Part shown: positions 34,998 to 47,619 of the stretch, piece by piece
Layout of the letters: each line of letters opens with the position of its first letter
How positions within the stretch are numbered: position 1 is the stretch's first letter
Origin: Chrysogorgia sp. JL179-B06
Lineage: Eukaryota > Cnidaria > Anthozoa > Scleralcyonacea > Chrysogorgiidae
Length of the DNA stretch: 64,000 bases
Assembly: GCA_035772405.1 (NCBI GenBank)
Contig: JAYKKM010000509.1
Coordinates: 153,501-217,500, forward strand
Reading direction: 5' to 3'
The notes under the pieces: generated by a model
The model's input: only the letters and a program-made list of their open reading frames with translations
The model's database searches: none
Told to the model about the DNA's origin: nothing
Translations under genes and position numbers: made by a program

Positions 34998-35290
34998 CTC
35001 AAGTATGCACAAAGTTCGTTGATGTTGTTTTTGTGGTAGACGAATCTGGAAGCATTGAGGCGACCAACTTTGCTAAAATAAAACAGTTTCTTATCGGCGT
35101 GATCAATCGATTCGGCGTTGCATCATTTGCTGCGAACATCGCTGTTCTCAAATATTCCACGAACCCACATCTGCTATTTGATCTAAATACTTATCATAAT
35201 CCTGCATCTATGGAAGAAGAAATAAAAAAGACTTCATATAATGGAGGATGGACATACACTGGCAAAGCTTTGAGTGTGGTAAACATCCAG
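34998..35290 (+). CDS. Right gene, VWA domain N-terminal exon, copy 1
   Basis: Exon after TTTTAG (34992-34997), before GTACTG at 35291. It encodes AQVCTKFVDVVFVVDESGSI: the VVDESGS is the VWA metal-ion-dependent adhesion site (DxSxS), Asp at 35039-35041. It continues with FAANIAVLKYST and GGWTYTGKALSVVNIQ, the usual T-containing second MIDAS loop region. Phase 1 in, phase 0 out; 293 nt, intact frame. VWA domains bind protein ligands, often collagen or matrix, through a divalent metal. The domain is finished by the exon at 39783. Confidence 0.92.
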
Positions 35291-35529
35291 GTACTGTGTA
35301 TATACGTCAGATAAAATGTTGTGAACCAGTAAAGGCCTATACACTATGCAATATCTTTGCAACTTTTCTCGCAAGGTGGAACTATAAAAGGGAACTACGA
35401 AAGAACTCGTAAAATGATAGAGTTACACCTTTTACAACTTTTCCATATTTTACTTCGTTTTTGCAATATTTTAGTTTGTTTGATATGATTTGATATGTAT
35501 AAATGAGATGGTCTCTGACGTCAGGTGCA

Positions 35530-38500
35530 GGGTTTACTATTACTATTACTACACTATTACTACATTACTACAACTACTACAACAACAACTACTACAAACA
35601 ACTACTACAACAACTACTACAACAACTACTACAACAACTACAACTACAACAACTAACAACTACAACTACAACTACAACAACATCCAACTACATCAACAAC
35701 AACAACTACAACAAAACAACTACTACAACAACAAATTACTACAACAAACAACACTACAACTACTACAACTACTACAACAACACTACAACAACTACACCCA
35801 CAACAACCACTACTACAACAACAAACAACAAACAACAACAACAACTACAACTACAACACCCAACAACAACCAACAACAACTACTACAACAACTACAACAA
35901 CAACTACAACAACTACTACTACAACTACAACTACTACAACTACAACGACAACAACTACTACAACTACTACTACTACAACTACAATACTACTACCAACAAC
36001 AACAACTACTACAACAACAACAACAACTACTACAACTACAACTACAACTACTACAACTACTACAACTACTACAAACTACAACTACAACTACTACAACTAC
36101 TACAAACTACTACAACTACAACTACTACAACTACTACAACTACAACTACAACTACTACAACTACAACTACTACAACTACTACAACTACAACTACAAACTA
36201 CTACTACTACAACTACTACACTACAACAACTACTACAACTACAACTACTACAACTACTACAAACTACTACAACTACAACTGCTACAACTACTACAACTAC
36301 TACAACTACTACAACAACTACAACTACTACAACTACTACAACAACTACAACTACTACTACTACAACTACTACAACTACTACAACTACTACAACAACTACA
36401 ACTACTACAACTACTACAACTACTACAACTACTACAACTACTACAACTACTACAACTACTACAACTACAACTACTACAACTACAACTACTACAACTACAA
36501 GTACTACAACAACTACAACTACAACAACTACAACTACAACAACTACAACTACTACAACTACAACTACTACAACTACAACTACTACAACTACTACAACTAC
36601 AACTACTACAACTACAACTACTACAACTACAATTACTACAACAACTACAATTACTACAACAACTACAACTACAACAACTACAACTACTACAACTACAACT
36701 ACTACAACTACAACTACTACAACAACTACAATTACTACAACAACTACAACTACAACTACTACAACTACAATTACTACAACTACAACTACTACAACTACAA
36801 CTACTACAACTACAACTACTACAACTACAATTACTACAACAACTACAACTACTACAACTACAACAACTACAACTACTACAACTACAACTACTACAACTAC
36901 AACTACTACAACTACAACTACAACTACTACAACTACAACTACTACAACTACAACTACTACAACTACTACAACTACAACTACTACAACTACAACTACTACA
37001 ACAACTACAATTACTACAACAACTACAACTACTACAACTACAACTACTACAACTACAACTTACTACAACTACAACAACTACAACTACTACAACTACAACT
37101 ACTACAACTACAACTACTACAACTACTACAACTACAACTACTACAACTACCAACTACAACAACTACAATTACTACAACAACTACAACTACAACTACTACA
37201 ACTACAATTACTACAACTACAACTACTACAACTACAACTACTACAACTACAACTACTACAACTACTACAACTACAACTACAACTACTACAACTACAACTA
37301 CTACAACTACAACTACTACAACTACAACTACTACAACTACTACAACTACAACTACTACAACTACAACTACTACAACTACAACTACTACAACTACTACAAC
37401 TACAACTACTACAACTACAACTACTACAACTACTACAACTACTACAACTACAACTACAACTACTACAACTACTACAACTACTACAACTACAACTACTACA
37501 ACTACTACAACTACAACTACAACTACAACTACTACAACTACTACAACTACTACAACTACAACTACAACTACTACAACTACTACAACTACTACAACTACTA
37601 CAACAACTACAACTACTACTACTACAACTACTACAACTACTACAACTACTACAACAACTACAACTACTACAACTACTACAACTACTACAACTACTACAAC
37701 TACTACAACTACTACAACTACTACAACTACTACAACTACAACTACTACAACTACAATTACTACAACAACTACAACTACAACAACTACAACTACAACAACT
37801 ACAACTACTACAACTACAACTACTACAACTACAACTACTACAACTACTACAACTACAACTACTACAACTACAACTACTACAACTACAACTACTACAACTA
37901 CAACTACTACCGCAACTACTACAACTACTACAACTACAACTACTACAACTACAACTACTACCGCAACTACTACAACTACTACAACTACAACTACTACAAC
38001 TACTACAACTACAACTACTACAACTACTACCGCAACTACTACAACTACTACAACTACTACCGCAACTACTACAACTACTACAACTACAACTACTACTACT
38101 ACAACTACTACAACTACTACAACACTACAACAACTACAACACTACAACAACTACAACTACTACTACTACAACTACTACAACTACTACAACTACAACTACT
38201 ACAACTACTACAACAACTACAACTACTACTACTACAACTACAACAACTACAATTACTACAACTACAATTACTACAACTACAACAACTACAACTACTACAA
38301 CTACAACAACTACAACTACTACAACTACTACAACTACTACAACTACTACAACTACAACAACTACAACTACAACTACTACAACTACAACTACAACTACTAC
38401 AACTACAACTACTACCGCAACTACTACAACTACTACAACTACAACTACTACAACTACAACTACTACCGCAACTACTACAACTACTACAACTACAACTACT

Positions 38501-39474
38501 ACAACTACTACAACTACAACTACTACAACTACAACTTCTACCGCAACTACTACAACTACTACAACTACAACTACTACCGCAACTACTACAACTACTACAA
38601 CTACAACTACAACTACTACTACTACAACTACTACAACTACTACAACTACTACAACAACTACAACTACTACTACAACTACTACAACTACTACAACTACAAC
38701 TACTACAACTACTACAACAACTACAACTACTACTACTACAACTACTACAACTACTACAACTACTACAACAACTACAACTACTACTACTACAACTACTACA
38801 ACTACTACAACTACAACTACTACAACTACTACAACAACTACAACTACTACAACTACAACTACTACAACTACTACAACAACTACAACTACTACTACTACAA
38901 CTACTACAACTACTACAACTACTACAACTACAACTACTACAACTACAACTACTACAACTACAATTACTACAACAACTACAATTACTACAACAACTACAAC
39001 TACAACAACTACAACTACTACAACTACAACTACTACAACTACAACTACTACAACTACAACTACTACCGCAACTACTACCGCAACTACTACCACAACTACT
39101 ACCACAACTACTACTACTACTACTACTACTACAACTACACAACTACTACAACTACAACTACTACTACAACAACTACTACTACTACTACAACAACTACTAC
39201 TCCTCCTCCTACTACTACTCCTACTACTACTCCTACTACTACTACTATTATTACTACTACTACTACTACTACTACAACTACTATTATTACTACTACTAGT
39301 CTACTACTATTATTACTACTACTAGTCTACTACTAGTCTACTACTACTACTTCTACTACTATTACTGCTGCTACTGCTGCTACTGCTGCTACTGCTGCTA
39401 CTGCTGCTACTGCTGCTACTGCTGCTACTGCTGCTACTGCTGCTACTGCTGCTACTACTGCTACTGCTACTATT

Positions 39475-39505
<31 letters not shown>

Positions 39506-39762
39506 CTACTACTACTACTATTACTACTGCTACTGCTGCTACTGCTGCTACTGCTGCTACTACTGCTACTACTGCTACTACTATTACTGCGGCTGCCACT
39601 GCTACTGCAGCTGCTGCTCCTGCTGCTGCTGCTGCTGCTGCTACCATCATTACTATTATCATTACTATTATCATTACTATCATCATTACTATCATCATTA
39701 CTATCATCATTACTATCATCATTACTATTACTAGTATTACTACTTTTATTATTATCCCTTTT
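35530..39762. repeat. 4.2-kb trinucleotide tract inside the VWA domain intron, copy 1
   Basis: Arrays of ACAACT and ACTACAACT (35530-39130) almost devoid of G on the plus strand, then ACTACT/CTACTATTATT (39130-39360), CTGCTA (39361-39640) and ATCATTACT (39645-39730). Long open frames on both strands (poly-Thr/Asn-Tyr/Leu-Gln, poly-Val/Ser-Cys) are by-products of the repeat and not genes. Confidence 0.97.
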
Positions 39763-39782
39763 TTGGCATGTTTATATTGAAG

Positions 39783-40064
39783 ATCTTCGGTAAGAAAGGA
39801 GATAGGGCAAATGTTCCAGACGTGGTGGTCCTCATCTCAGATGGTGAATCTCAGGATCACATAACTACGAAATTACAAGCGGATTATCTGAAAGCTAAAG
39901 GAATTGCCGTTATTACGATTGCTGTAGGCAAAGGTTTGGGAAACAAACAATTGATAAAGCAACTTGGAGAAATCGCCAGTGATAAATCGTATATCTATCA
40001 AGTGCCATTTGATGCACTGAAAAACCATTGAGGGTAAACTTGCAAAGAGTGTGCGAAATCATAG
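39783..40064 (+). CDS. Right gene, VWA domain C-terminal exon, copy 1
   Basis: Exon after TTGAAG (to 39782), ending ATCATAG before GTACGC at 40065. It encodes IFGKKGDRANVPDVVVLISD, GESQDHITTKLQADYLKAKG, IAVITIAVGKGLGNKQLIKQ and VPFDAL, the second half of a VWA fold with the LISDGES strand and third MIDAS loop. The frame breaks at a run of five A (40019-40023) before CCATTGAGGG and again at TTGCAAAGAG; removing the length errors would give a normal phase-1 end. The five-A break is shared with copy 2. Either sequence error or pseudogenisation. Confidence 0.85.
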
Positions 40065-40135
40065 GTACGCCATATGATTTTCTCTCATTATATTCAATTG
40101 CTATAGGAATTCCAATTGCTGTTTCTAACAAAATC

Positions 40136-40830
40136 TAGCCTGAGAGAAAACAGCCATGTCTTCACGCTCCCTCCACCCGCGGAAGAGACGTCTGAGCAAC
40201 GAGCTAAGAAAGTCCATACTGATGACGTTGCAACTAACCGAGATCCGGGAACGCTAACTGGTTACCTTAAAATTATACGGATTAATTAAATCACAGTTTG
40301 ACCAAGATTAACTCCCAACACCATTCCTGTCAAAGCTAAAGTTTAGTTTTTGCTATCAAAGAAAGACGGATAGTTATTCTTCCAAAAGCGAGTTCGAGTT
40401 GCGATAAACTGCATCATTTCCCTATCGAAATCGAACCATTTCGCCTGACATCGAGCGCCACTTCCTGTCGAGACTTCAAACTGTCGTAACGCAACTTTCA
40501 AATTTCACTCAACGGTGAAGGCTCCGCTCGAAACGTCAGTATCTCGTTCCTAATATTCTCAGTAGTTCACCTGCTACTTAAAAACATGTGTCGATATTGT
40601 ACTTACCCAACATCGTGACGATACTGGATAACAGCTCCCATCGCATAGGTAATACATCTGCAGTTTCGTGCCACTAGCGTTTCTGATTACCGCATCGTCG
40701 CGCAAAAGTCTGAAATTTGAAACAAAGTAACCAATCAGCGCTATACTACCTGGATCTCGCTAGTTGCAACGTCATCAGTATGGAATGTCTTGGCAGCGGA
40801 GCGTTAAGAGGCGGCTGTTTTCACAGGCTA
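40136..40830. mobile_element. 0.7-kb TIR element, copy 1
   Basis: TAGCCTGAGAGAAAACAGCC at 40136 mirrors GGCGGCTGTTTTCACAGGCTA ending 40830 (shown as inverse pairs TAGCCTG/CAGGCTA), and CATACTGATGACGTTGCAAC pairs with its inverse at 40760-40780. The other copy is 51419-52114. Confidence 0.82.
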
Positions 40831-41244
40831 ATGGGGTGTTAGGGCTGGCCCTAGTAAAAAGGATGGATTTCACCTCGCGTTTACATGGGAATATTCTAGC
40901 CCTTCTAGGAGGGCTGAATTGTTTCCCGAGTTGACAACATGTATTTTCCCACGTAACCCGCTGAATCCATTTTCCCGCACAAGTTTTCAATTTAAAACCT
41001 ACGTATGAACAAACAAAACCTGTGAAATAAAGATTTGTCTAAACATATACGGGCGAAGACCAACTTTGTCGCGTGTACGGAGCTTTTGACTTGCCAGCCC
41101 TCCTACCAAGAGGGCTAGCCCTCCTCCAAGTGTAAAAATCTGAAAACCTATAGAAACTAAAGAATATACTTCGTAAGAATGTACTAAATAGATATGACCA
41201 ACAGTGCAACCAAACCTCTTGATTCTTACTTTCTCTTACCTCAG
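40831..41244. other. Intron between VWA and first EGF exon
   Basis: Contains paired GGGCTGGCCCTAG / AGGGCTAGCCCTCC and CTTCTAGGAGGGCTG blocks (40842-41130), probably another short inverted-repeat element. No coding frame. Confidence 0.55.
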
Positions 41245-41358
41245 ATCCTTGTGGTAAAGCACCGTGTCAAAATGGCGGACAGTGTGTGGCCAAAGGATAT
41301 CTGTATACTTGTAAATGTCCGGCCGGTTATGAAGGAATTAACTGCGAAATCAAAATTG
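41245..41358 (+). CDS. Right gene, EGF domain 1, copy 1
   Basis: Acceptor CCTCAG and donor GTAGGT bound a 114-nt, phase 1-1 exon encoding [38 protein letters not shown], a six-Cys EGF module with the usual GYEG.NCE end. Intact frame. No equivalent exon is seen in the left gene. Confidence 0.92.
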
Positions 41359-42558
41359 GTAGGTTTGCGAATTTGTATTGAGTGTTACAATTACAATTAT
41401 ACAATTGATAGTGCACCGACTTGTAACATTTGGGTTTAAGAAGGTTCCTACGTTTTGAAAATAGCCCCGTTGGTGTATGCAATTGATAAATATAATAGCA
41501 GTTTTTAATGTTTGTAGTCGTTTTAATATAGATGTTAGATCTATGCAGCTTATTAACAGGGATGGATTTACTGGGGGGTGCGGGGGTGCTATTTTTCATG
41601 ATAAAGCAAAAAAATATTAGAAACAAAATGAGATACAGTAATTTAAGGTTAGATACTTAGATATTCATGTGATTGTGAGCATGACTAGACTATCTGTTGA
41701 CTGTTTGCATCACTTTCATGTATCATGTTTGATAATGTTTTGCTAGCTTTGGCCCTTTGGATGCATCATGCATGCCTGATGCGTCTCTGACTCTGGAGTC
41801 TGGAACCCATCTAACGCTGATCTAAGCAATATTTATATTTTTTAAATTTTAATTCTCTTCTGCTTTTCAAAAGCATACTATCAAGTTAAGAGAATAGAAT
41901 CTACTGTAACACATTATTAACTAATAACTATTATATTTATAAACTTCTCCCTGTCCCTCAGTCCCTAAAAGGCTATACAACTAGCTTCTCGGTAACTAAG
42001 TTGTACACTTGTACTGTAGTACTGCAGACTGCATGGAGGCTGTTTTGCCAAATTGCCAGAATACTGATGCAGTGATGGGCGGGCGGCGCGCAAGACCACC
42101 AGAATACTGATGTTCGCGTGGTGCGCATGACCGCCAGAATACTGATGGGCGCGCGGCGCGCATGACCGACACAACTCGGCACCAGAGCACCCCCCCCCCC
42201 CTACAGATCATGCTGGATCCATCCCTGCTTATTAATCAATTAGAGTTTACGGTATAAGGGTTACCCGGAGCAGAGTCTCTGCAGAAATCCCGCCCGCACC
42301 GGTCCACCCGCACGGGAGCTCATATACTATTAAACATATTACGCAAGCTATTTCTACAAACACAATACTTTCTATGCATGTGGTCATGATTTGTGGCAGC
42401 CAGTGAACAAAAATCACCGTGTTTACAAATGTAGGGAATAGTTCACCAAATTGGCTTAAGTTTTTATATGTGTGTTCTTTAGCCGACTTAGAACGATGAT
42501 GAAAAAATCAGGCGAAAATATAAAATTGATCAATGCGAAAAATATCGGCCATTGTATA
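41359..42558. other. Intron between EGF exons, proximal part
   Basis: Mostly unrecognised AT-rich sequence. At 42055-42175 three copies of CCAGAATACTGATG spaced 35-44 bp apart alternate with GC-rich GCGCGGCGCGC pieces, followed by a 12-C run (42190-42201). Same arrangement in copy 2 at 53336-53493. Confidence 0.6.
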
Positions 42559-43014
42559 TTAACTCTTTCCTGTCCAGCCCAGTCAAAAGGGGTCATAGAA
42601 GACCCATGAAGTCGTCATTCGAAAAACACGGCACACGGTAACGCAAGATTAAAAATTGAAATTCGACAAAGGCCAGGCACATGAGATCCACTCACACGCC
42701 AAGTTTGATTTGATTTCATAAACAACTCTGCGATTGGTGGCATTTTGAATTTTCAAGATGCTACGCGGGCGTGGCAAGATGGCCTTTTCCAGGAAAATGA
42801 ACGTTTTTCAACCACATTTATGATAATTAATACTAATTTATATTAACATAATGTGTCTTGTTCGGGAAATTTAAAAGCACAAGTAAAAGCCGGTTTATTG
42901 GGCTTTCAGAAAATGTATAGCTTTCGCGACAGTTATGGTTATTTCAAGAGATATCAATAGAACAAAGAGGTGGTTCAATTTTGGATGTTTTTCAGCCGGA
43001 CAGGAAAGAGTTAA
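42559..43014. mobile_element. TTAA-flanked MITE, copy 1
   Basis: TTAACTCTTTCCTGTCC at 42559 is mirrored by GGACAGGAAAGAGTTAA ending 43014. The TTAA at both ends matches the target signature of piggyBac elements. Other copies: 26689-26866 (partial) and 53863-54328. Confidence 0.82.
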
Positions 43015-43015
43015 A

Positions 43016-43365
43016 CCATTTACAACTTTTTCATATCTCACTTCTCTTAAGATATTAAGATTTTGTTTAATATGTAAATGATCATACTTATGACATCAAA
43101 ATGCATGATGACTTATTGAAAAATTCTGCATATCTTTACCATTATCTCAAGAATCGTTTGATGATTTGCGTATTTGATGTCATTGGACACATCCACGCAC
43201 AAGCATGCACCTGCATTTCAAGTGATTTCATTACATAATCTCAAGGATATATAAGCGTTTTCAATAAGTTATTATGCAGTGTGATGTCATAAGTATGATC
43301 ATTTACATATTAAACAAATCTTAATATCTCATGAGTGAAGTGAGATATGAAAAAGTTGTAAATGG
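43016..43365. mobile_element. 350-bp fold-back MITE, copy 1
   Basis: CCATTTACAACTTTTTCATA at 43016 and its inverse to 43365 form arms of about 100 bp (TTTAATATGTAAATGATCAT, ACTTATGACATCA). Directly abuts the TTAA-flanked MITE. Confidence 0.88.
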
Positions 43366-43609
43366 TTAGTCTTTATAGTTTCAAGAATTCTACTGAATTT
43401 TTCATTGCATATAGACACTTTAAATTGTATGCATGTAAATACATGATAATTAAGTTTATCTTCTTCATGTATATTCTTATTGAAATAAAACCCATGAGTA
43501 CTATAAGTCCCGCCCCATGCCTTTCAATCCCTGTGTAACGCGCAAGTCAGAATGGAACTCTGCGATATACGGCAAAGTTCGTGTAGAATGGCTTTTCCGT
43601 TTACTCATG

Positions 43610-43983
43610 TCTGCTTCGGTGGTCTAGTGGTCAGTGCCACTGCCTCCCACCTCTGAGGTCAAGAGTTTGAATCCTGTGTTCGGACATTTGATCGCATTGA
43701 AAGAGTTGGTCAACACTCTGCCAAAAGTCGTGGGTTTTCTCCGGGTTCTCCGGTTTCCTCCCACAGGGAAGTTGACAGGGCGGGTTAGGATAAATAGTTA
43801 TAGGAAGACTAATGATGATAAAAATTGTAAAAATAAATAGCTAAGGTTAATTGATTGGGGTACTGGGTACTAGGTACTGAATGTAATAGAATAAATTGTC
43901 GATGTTGTAAAGCGCATTTGATCATATACACATGCTAATTTGCGCTATATAAATAGTAAACATTATTATTAACATTATTATTA
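43610..43983 (+). mobile_element. tRNA-derived SINE, copy 1
   Basis: A tRNA-like head (GGTGGTCTAGTGGTCAGTGC, then AGTTTGAATCC) is followed by a central block TTTTCTCCGGGTTCTCCGGT and CCTCCCACA, known from many metazoan SINEs, and a LINE-like tail (TTGTAAAGCGCATTTG, GCGCTATATAAATA, ATT repeats). ACTCATG flanks both sides (43603-43609 and 43984-43990) as a target-site duplication. Copy 2 is 54925-55292. Confidence 0.87.
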
Positions 43984-44262
43984 ACTCATGCTCCTGGTAT
44001 TTATCTTCAACCTATTTGCAAGATCCCGGATGTCTGGTAGTTGGGTGAAAATACGATGTGCATGACTTGTACCATCTAGAATCTTTAGTATATGATGGGG
44101 AACTTTATTTCTGCTAACAACTTTGCGTTTTTTCAACATCTAAAATCGATTTCGATGGAATTAATACTTGATCCCGAAGAATTAATGAAAAGTAGCGCTT
44201 ATGTGTAGAGTGAATATCAATGGCAAGATTTCGTTGCATAGGCACTTTAAATTCTATTTTAG

Positions 44263-44600
44263 TTAAAGGGAAACTGTACCCAAAAAACAAATTACTTTTA
44301 AATAAAAGGCCTTTAAGTATAATGTTTAGAAATGTTAATAGTTTTACGGTATCTGCTCGTTTTCATTCTTGTATTTTATGTTTCTGCACGCCGCGCATTT
44401 TCGAGTTTGCTGGTTTCTTTTGACGTCACCGAGTCTCAATGACGTCAAAATTGAAAGAAAAATCGCCGCTGTACACCAAATTTGAGCCGTCTAGCAAACT
44501 CTAAAATGGCTGCGTCCTGAATGAAAACGTTATTTCGCGTTATACTTAAAGGCCTTTGATTTAAAAGCAATTTTTTTGTTGCCTACAGTTCCGCTTTAAA
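44263..44600. mobile_element. MITE with paired CRE sites, copy 1
   Basis: TTAAAGGGAAACTGTA and its inverse end (to 44600), with inner pairs TTTTAAATNAAAGGCCTTTA, form the arms. Two perfect TGACGTCA palindromes lie at 44421-44428 and 44440-44447. It sits just upstream of the EGF2 exon. Copy 2 is 55574-55914. Confidence 0.83.
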
Positions 44601-44681
44601 AACTTATATAAATAGTGTCCCCAATTTTCACCTCATGTTGTGTACTTGTTCTTTGTTCTATGTTCCTCATATACATTAAAG

Positions 44682-44795
44682 ATCCTTGTGACAGCTCGCC
44701 ATGTCAAAACGGTGGAACGTGTTCGTCACAAGGAGACTCGTACATATGTATCTGTCTTAGTAATTATGAAGGAAACAACTGCGAAGTCACAAAGT
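44682..44795 (+). CDS. Right gene, EGF domain 2, copy 1
   Basis: Acceptor ATTAAAG, donor GTAAGT, phase 1-1, 114 nt. Encodes [38 protein letters not shown], paralogous to the left-gene EGF exon (4140-4259). Its phase-1 end joins in frame to either the C-terminal exon 57087 or the second VWA exon 47083, so the tandem copy can be spliced through. Confidence 0.92.
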
Positions 44796-45470
44796 GTAAG
44801 TCAACTGTTAACAACTGTTTCATATATACATGCAGTACTGCTCAAAATTAACCTAACGAAAAACACGTTCGCCAAATGCGTTAATCCGCTTGCACGTTTG
44901 AATATCGTGACCTACTGTTAATCGCTCCCCGTTCGGTGATCTTCGTTGTTTTCCGACCCGTTAACGTTAGAAAGTGGTTCCTTTTCATTATCCGATTCGT
45001 CATGTGAAATCAAATCTCTTCGGCCTGTCTCAACACACTGGGATCATCTAAACAAGAGACGAAAATGATAAACTTGGGAAAAATCACCCATTCAAAGAAG
45101 AACGGCAGATTCAACGTACTTTCTCTTTTATTCTCGTGTAATAACTTCTTATAATTAACCGAGAGCGCGGTCATTACGGGAAAATATCAGACCGAGATCT
45201 TGATAGTACGGGCGAGGTTCGTGTATAAAAGACTGAGGTCTGATTTTTTCCCGTAATGACCAAGCGGTCGAGGTTAATAAGAGGTTTATTATATGGCGCA
45301 TGGCTTTTTTAAACAACATACTTTACATATGTTTTGAGTGACAGAATCCTCATTTTCAATCTAGTTCTTGTTCTTCTATTGCTTTCATGCAAGTAAGACT
45401 CTGTTTTAGATTATTCATCGTCCGACTCGTACATGACTTAGTGTTTAATTTATTAAATTCGTACCAGTTA

Positions 45471-45623
45471 GACTAGACTAGACTAGACTAGACTAGACGA
45501 GACGAGACAAGCGAGATTAGTCTAGACGAGATTAGTCTAGACTAGACTAGACTAGGACTAGACTAGACTAGACTAGACTAGACTAGACTAGACTAGGACT
45601 AGACTAGACTAGACTAGGACTAG
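45471..45623. repeat. GACTA pentanucleotide array at the tandem junction
   Basis: Tandem GACTA with a few GACGA/GATTA variants. It marks the end of duplication copy 1; ACACGAGG of copy 2 follows directly. The second array is at 56791-56990. Confidence 0.95.
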
Positions 45624-45689
45624 ACACGAGGAATTAACCAAAAGGACTAAATGCATAATTACCTCTATCAGGAGGTTTATGTTTTTACC

Positions 45690-45790
45690 TTTGTCTGTCT
45701 GTCTGTCTGTCTGTTTGTTTGTTTGTTTGTTTGTTTGTTTGTTTGTTTGTTTGTTTGTTTGTTTGTTTGTTTGTTTGTTTGTTTGTTGTT
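45690..45790. repeat. GTCT/GTTT tetranucleotide repeat, copy 2
   Basis: Counterpart of 33586-33700, slightly shorter. Confidence 0.95.
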
Positions 45791-46262
45791 TGTAAGCTGT
45801 TTGTAAGCAGGATAGGCAAAAATTAATGAAACAGATTTAAATGAAAGTTTGTAGAAGGGATGGTCATATTGCAAGGACCAAGTCATTAAATTTTGGTACA
45901 ATGTGGATGACAATTGGATGAAATATTGATAATTAATGAAGGCTGAGCCACAATCACAGCGTGGTATTTGGTCACATGTATATAGCTTTGTAAAGATCAA
46001 TAAAGATTGAATACTGGTTAGGACGATCTTTAACGAAGTTATGAATGCTATTAGGACGATCTTTAACAAAGTTATGAATACTAATTTAGCCTATAGCATC
46101 GTTCATTGGTTCATTCATTGGTTCATTTCACAAGTACGATAAAATACTCGTCAGATATGTATGGGATTTACAATGGCTCGTCACTTGTGCTACGCACTCG
46201 CCAGTGTAAATGCCCATACAGATCTGCCGCTCGTATCTTACCTATTACTAATTAATCTATTT

Positions 46263-46870
46263 AAAAGGGAAATAAGTTCCAACTAAATCAGGAAAAATGC
46301 AAGGAGCTCAGAATTTCTTTCGCTGAGAACAAACCCGACTTCGCTCCCATAATCCCATTTTGATCAATGGAAAAGCAATAGAGGTTGTGCCGAATGTCAA
46401 GCTACTAGGTTTGAATATTTGTAACGATCTGAGATGGAACTGTCATGTTACTGAAATCTCTAAGAAGGTGTCACTTCGCTTGTATTTTCTGAGGCAATTA
46501 AAAAGAGCGAATATTGCAGCAAAAGAATTTCTAAATTTTTACACCACCTGTATCCGACCGATTATGGAATATGCTTGACCAGTTTTCCATAACGCTCTGC
46601 CGTTGTATCTTCCGATGAGCTGCAATGCTTACAGAAGCGCGCCTGCAGCATGAGGATTATCCGCTTCCCTTTTGTCATCTATAACGATGCTCTGATAGCT
46701 TGTAATTTAGATAGTCTATCTGAGCGCAGGAGAATCATAACTACTAAATTATTTGAGAAAATAAGTAACAATAATGAACATATAAGCTGCACAAACTTTT
46801 ACCCAAGGAAAAACCATTGGAACAAGAACTTGCGAAGTGCTCGGGAAATTCCATGTTCCAGTCTGTAAGA
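46263..46870 (+). mobile_element. LINE reverse transcriptase fragment, copy 2
   Basis: Same LINE remnant as 34155-34800. Here the segment 46360-46578 (VPNVKLLGLNICNDLRW ... PIMEYA) is open where copy 1 has two small insertions, while other indels differ. Confidence 0.85.
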
Positions 46871-47082
46871 CTAATCGACTAAAGAACAGTTTTTATCTAT
46901 AGTAATTGTATATAGTACTCTCATATTTTTATACTTATATATTTGATGTAAAGTTTTTATCTAATTCAGCCTTAGTAGGCTGTAGCTGTATACCGCATAA
47001 CGTTCATATTACCCCAACGTACGTTGGGGCTGGGAAAACACACCGAACAGTGCTTGATTAGATTAAATATTTTTCCTTTTAG

Positions 47083-47375
47083 CTCAAGTATGCACAAAGT
47101 TCGTTGATGTTGTTTTTGTGGTAGACGAATCTGGAGCATTGAGGCGACCAACTTTGCTAAAATAAAACAGTTTCTTATCGGCGTGATCAATCGATTCGGC
47201 GTTGCATCATTTGCTGCGAACATCGCTGTTCTCAAATATTCCACGAACCCACATCTGCTATTTGATCTAAATACTTATCATAATCCTGCATCTTATGGAA
47301 GAAGAAATAAATAAGACTTCATATAATGGAGGATGGACATATACTGGCAAAGCTTTGAGTGTGGTAAACATCCAG
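47083..47375 (+). CDS. Right gene, VWA N-terminal exon, copy 2 (frameshifted)
   Basis: Matches 34998-35290 with the same acceptor and donor. One A is missing after GAATCTGG (near 47134) and one T is extra in GCATCTTATGG (near 47294), so the frame is lost and regained. The MIDAS start (VVDES) is encoded just before the break. If the indels are sequencing errors the domain is intact; if real, this copy is a pseudo-exon. Confidence 0.8.
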
Positions 47376-47619
47376 GTACTGTGTAAATACGTCAGATAAA
47401 ATTGTTGTGAACCAGTAAAGGCCTATACACTATGCAATATCTTTGCAACTTTTCTCGCAAGGTGAACTATAAAAGGGAACTACGAAAGAACTCGTAAAAT
47501 GATAGAGTTACACCTTTTACAACTTTTCCATATTTTACTTCGTTTTTGCAATATTTTAGTTTGTTTGATATGATTGATATGTATAAATGAGATGGTCTCT
47601 GACGTCAGGTGCAGGGTTT

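Larger units (their letters stand above)
33521..45623 (+). repeat. Tandem duplication, copy 1 (VWA-EGF-EGF unit)
   Basis: Starts ACACGAGGAATTAACC and ends in the GACTA array. It matches 45624 onward nearly base for base across LINE, exons, introns, MITEs and SINE. Differences are mainly single-base indels plus a longer trinucleotide tract here (about 4.2 kb against 3.4 kb). Confidence 0.93.

Noticed and set aside
35490..39336. Two open frames of more than 1,260 codons rich in Thr, Leu-Gln and Asn-Tyr
   Set aside because: They follow the ACAACT repeat, which cannot form stop codons in most frames; sequence has no non-repeat domain and lies in an intron.
41965..42211. Overlapping minus-strand frames with CAPRAHQYSGGHA-like repeats
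   Set aside because: Derived from the CCAGAATACTGATG tandem repeat within an intron.
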